A stretch of 6,591 bases of DNA from an uncultured Oscillospiraceae bacterium (GTDB lineage: Bacteria; Bacillota; Clostridia; Oscillospirales; Acutalibacteraceae), in contig CAJKJS010000081.1 of assembly GCA_905200265.1 (NCBI GenBank), forward strand, positions 1-6,591. Reading direction: 5' to 3'. How positions within the stretch are numbered: position 1 is the first letter of the stretch; each line of letters opens with the position of its first letter. The notes beneath the pieces were generated by a model, which did no database searches, was not told the DNA's origin, and was given only the letters and a program-made list of their open reading frames with translations. Shown here in pieces: positions 4,257 to 6,591 of this stretch. The position numbers and the translations under genes are program-made.

Positions 4257-6591
4257 TTATTCCTGATACATGTTGGCTACAATGTCATCCACAGCAGCCA
4301 GAGCTTCGTCGAGTTTCGTTAGGTCGCGGGCGCCGGCCATAGCGAAGTCCGGCTTGCCGCCGCCATTGCCACCGGCCACCTGGGCCACCGCTTTGGCGAT
4401 TTTCCCGGCATGCATGCCATGGGCCACGGCATTTTTCCCAGCTGTTACCGCGATGGTGGCTTTGCCATCCTTAGTGCCGATAAACACAGCTACCACATTG
4501 GGAGCGCGATCCCGCACCCGGTCACCCAGCGTACGCAGAGCGCTGTTGTCGGTACCGGCAAACATGGCTCCAATCACGCGCAGTTCTCCAATGGTCTTCG
4601 CACCCTGGAACAGGCCATCCACCCGCAGCATGGCGAGCTTGCCTTCCAGTTCTTCAATACGGCGGTCTTTTTCCTTCTCTTCCGCCACAACCTGCATAGC
4701 CCGGGTGGGCAGTTCACTCAGGTTATTGACTTTCAGGGCCTGGGCCGTATCCTGCAAATTCTTCATGGCGCCACCAAGCATTCTCATGACACCCATACCG
4801 GTCACGCCTTCAATCCGGCGTACACCAGCAGCCACCGACGTTTCATTCACAATTTTGAAAAGGCCCAGCCGCGACGTATTATCCATGTGTGTACCGCCAC
4901 ACAGTTCGCAAGAGAACCCGTCCTGTACACTGACAACCCGGACAATATCGCCATATTTTTCTCCGAACAGGGCCATGGCGCCCAGCTTTTTCGCTTCGTC
5001 GATGGGCATTTCCTTTGTTTCCACGGGAATAGCCTTCAGAATTTCATCATTAACCAGGGCTTCGACCGCCGCCAGTTCTTCCGGCGTCATGGCCGAAAAA
5101 TGCGTAAAGTCAAAACGCACATGTTCCGGCGTGACCTGCTGGCCGGCCTGTTCCACATGAGTACCCAGCACCTTGCGCAAAGCTGCTTGCAGCAAGTGGG
5201 CCGCCGTATGGTTGCGCATGGTGTAGCGCCGGCGGATAATATCCACCATCACATGCACCGTATTACCAACATTCAGGGTACCGGCGGTCACCGTCGCTTT
5301 GTGCATGTACACTTTCGCATGGTTTTTCTGGGTATCGTGCACATCAGCCGCGGCTTCGCCCATTTGGATGGTGCCGCGGTCACCCACCTGGCCACCGCTT
5401 TCCGCGTACAGCACCGTACGGTCGAAGATCAGGATCACTTCGTCGCCTTCGCTGGCGCTTTCCACCCGTTCGCCGTCCCGGACAATGGCCAAAATCTGAG
5501 CGTCGCACTCGGTTTTTTCATAACCCAGAAACTGCGTTTCGGTCAGATCTTCGATCACGCTGCCCTCGCCTTCCCAGGCGTCTTTCCCGGCGTTTTTCCG
5601 GGCGGCACGGGCACGTTCCCGCTGTTCCAGCATCAGGGAACGGAACTGCGCTTCGTCGACTTTCATACCGTGTTCCGCCAGGATTTCTTTCGTAAGATCC
5701 AGCGGGAAGCCATAGGTATCGTTGAGTTTAAACGCCGATTCGCCGCTAAGCACCAGGCCATCCGCTTTTTCAATCAGCATATTGAGCATTTGCAGCCCGG
5801 AATCAATGGTGCGGGCAAAGTTTTCTTCTTCCACACGGATCAGCTTGATAATCATATCCTGCTTTTCACGCAGTTCGGGATACGACTGTTCGTTCATGGC
5901 AATGACCACCTGTGCCACATCCGACAGGAAGCAGTGGTCAATCCCCAAGAGCCGCCCATGACGGGAAGCCCGGCGCAGCAAACGACGCAGCACATACCCG
6001 CGTCCTTCGTTAGACGGCATCACGCCGTCGCCAATCATAAAGGTGCAGGAACGCACATGGTCCGTAATCACGCGCAGGGAAATATCCTTTTTGGGATCAT
6101 CGCCATAGGAAACCCCGGCGATTTCGCAGATTTTCTTCATGATATTCTGCACGGTATCCACCAGGAACAGGTTGTCGACCCCCTGCATAATGCACGCAAG
6201 GCGTTCCAGGCCCATGCCGGTATCGATGTTGGGGTGTTCCATGGGCGGATAGTTGCCCTTGCCGTCACTATCGAACTGGCTGAATACCACGTTCCAGAAT
6301 TCTACATACCGGTCGCACTCACAACCAGGGCCGCAATCGGGCTTGCCGCAGCCATATTTTTCGCCACGGTCAAAATAGATTTCACTGCAGGGGCCGCAAG
6401 GACCGGAACCATGTTCCCAGAAGTTGTCTTCTTTCCCCAGCCGGACAATATGAGAAGGATCGACGCCTACGTCTTTCGTCCAGATATCAAACGCTTCATT
6501 ATCATCCAGATAAATGGTCACCCACAGGCGGTCTTTGGGCATTTCCAGTACTTCGGTGCAGAATTCCCACGCCCACGGAATGGCCTCTTTT
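4257..6591 (-). CDS. alaS: Alanyl-tRNA synthetase, lacking its N-terminus at the window edge
   Basis: AlaRS charges tRNA-Ala and edits mischarged Ser and Gly. The frame stays open to the right edge: 777 residues are visible, beginning KEAIPWAWEF. By comparison with the roughly 875-residue family, about 100 residues are missing, including class II motifs 1 and 2. The methionine codon at 6542 is internal. In visible-fragment numbering the landmarks are: GPCGPCSEIYFD (63-74); a Cys-rich insert with Cys81, 86, 90 and 92, possibly a metal knuckle; class II motif 3 DTGMGLER (123-130); the tRNA-recognition region from SLRVITDHVRS (171-181) to VLRRLLRRASRHG (200-212); editing-domain zinc ligands HTAAH (461-465) and CGGTH (Cys564, His568); a short coiled coil (about 628-656); and the C-terminal DHHA1/C-Ala glycine loop GGNGGGKPD (740-748). 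All editing ligands are intact. It is the first visible gene of the block and ends with TAA. Confidence 0.98.
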   Translation of the reverse strand, partial: KEAIPWAWEFCTEVLEMPKDRLWVTIYLDDNEAFDIWTKDVGVDPSHIVRLGKEDNFWEHGSGPCGPCSEIYFDRGEKYGCGKPDCGPGCECDRYVEFWNVVFSQFDSDGKGNYPPMEHPNIDTGMGLERLACIMQGVDNLFLVDTVQNIMKKICEIAGVSYGDDPKKDISLRVITDHVRSCTFMIGDGVMPSNEGRGYVLRRLLRRASRHGRLLGIDHCFLSDVAQVVIAMNEQSYPELREKQDMIIKLIRVEEENFARTIDSGLQMLNMLIEKADGLVLSGESAFKLNDTYGFPLDLTKEILAEHGMKVDEAQFRSLMLEQRERARAARKNAGKDAWEGEGSVIEDLTETQFLGYEKTECDAQILAIVRDGERVESASEGDEVILIFDRTVLYAESGGQVGDRGTIQMGEAAADVHDTQKNHAKVYMHKATVTAGTLNVGNTVHVMVDIIRRRYTMRNHTAAHLLQAALRKVLGTHVEQAGQQVTPEHVRFDFTHFSAMTPEELAAVEALVNDEILKAIPVETKEMPIDEAKKLGAMALFGEKYGDIVRVVSVQDGFSCELCGGTHMDNTSRLGLFKIVNETSVAAGVRRIEGVTGMGVMRMLGGAMKNLQDTAQALKVNNLSELPTRAMQVVAEEKEKDRRIEELEGKLAMLRVDGLFQGAKTIGELRVIGAMFAGTDNSALRTLGDRVRDRAPNVVAVFIGTKDGKATIAVTAGKNAVAHGMHAGKIAKAVAQVAGGNGGGKPDFAMAGARDLTKLDEALAAVDDIVANMYQE

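Noticed and set aside
3530..4342. Plus-strand open frame (270 codons) opposite the phosphoribosyltransferase and HIT genes
   Set aside because: It spans two real minus-strand genes and their gap, and its translation resembles no known family; it is a by-product of their codon usage.
4270..5160. Long plus-strand open frame (296 codons) opposite alaS
   Set aside because: It is antisense to the well-conserved DHHA1 and editing domains of AlaRS, its translation is low-complexity Ser/Ala/Pro-rich, and it has no family resemblance.
6299..6350. Cys-rich insert in AlaRS as a novel metal site
   Set aside because: Inserts of this GCGxPxCGxGCxCDRY type are familiar in AlaRS from clostridia and relatives, so it is noted in the gene entry but not treated as new.
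6540..6542. ATG as the start of alaS
   Set aside because: The frame continues upstream to the window edge with typical AlaRS sequence (KEAIPWAWEF), so this methionine is internal.

Overview
The window is a compact, all-minus-strand block of bacterial housekeeping genes. The content points to a Bacillota (Firmicutes) genome of middling GC: Gram-positive-type Shine-Dalgarno sites (AAAGGAGG), a comEC-holA neighbourhood, an RNase M5/DUF4093-like toprim protein and an AlaRS with a Cys-rich insert common in clostridia and Negativicutes. A member of the Negativicutes (Veillonella/Megasphaera/Dialister relatives) is my best guess, but that is an inference from general resemblance and not a phylogeny.

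Transcription runs from the right edge to the left. In order: alaS (alanyl-tRNA synthetase, N-terminus cut off by the right edge, 6591-4257); a short HIT/HINT nucleotide hydrolase with a GTG start (4222-3881); an APRT-like phosphoribosyltransferase (3844-3302); comEC (DNA-uptake channel protein with a histidine-free, apparently degenerate C-terminal domain, 3272-1233); holA (DNA polymerase III delta subunit, clamp-loader, 1232-180); and the first 61 codons of an RNase M5-like toprim protein running off the left edge (183-1).

The five junctions are 34, 36, 29, 0 and -4 nt. Each gene has its own purine-rich ribosome binding site, and no junction has room for, or shows, an intrinsic terminator. 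I therefore read the block as one operon or the middle of one. No promoter is visible; it must lie beyond the right edge, upstream of or within the missing start of alaS, or be internal and cryptic. There is no stretch over 300 bases without a gene.

Functionally the genes concern translation (alaS), nucleotide turnover (HIT, phosphoribosyltransferase), DNA uptake (comEC), replication (holA) and probably RNA maturation (toprim protein). I found no mobile element, CRISPR array, RNA gene or clearly new system. The points most worth a second look are the ComEC C-terminal domain without metal ligands, a perfect 11-bp inverted repeat inside that same region, and the unassigned substrate of the divergent phosphoribosyltransferase.
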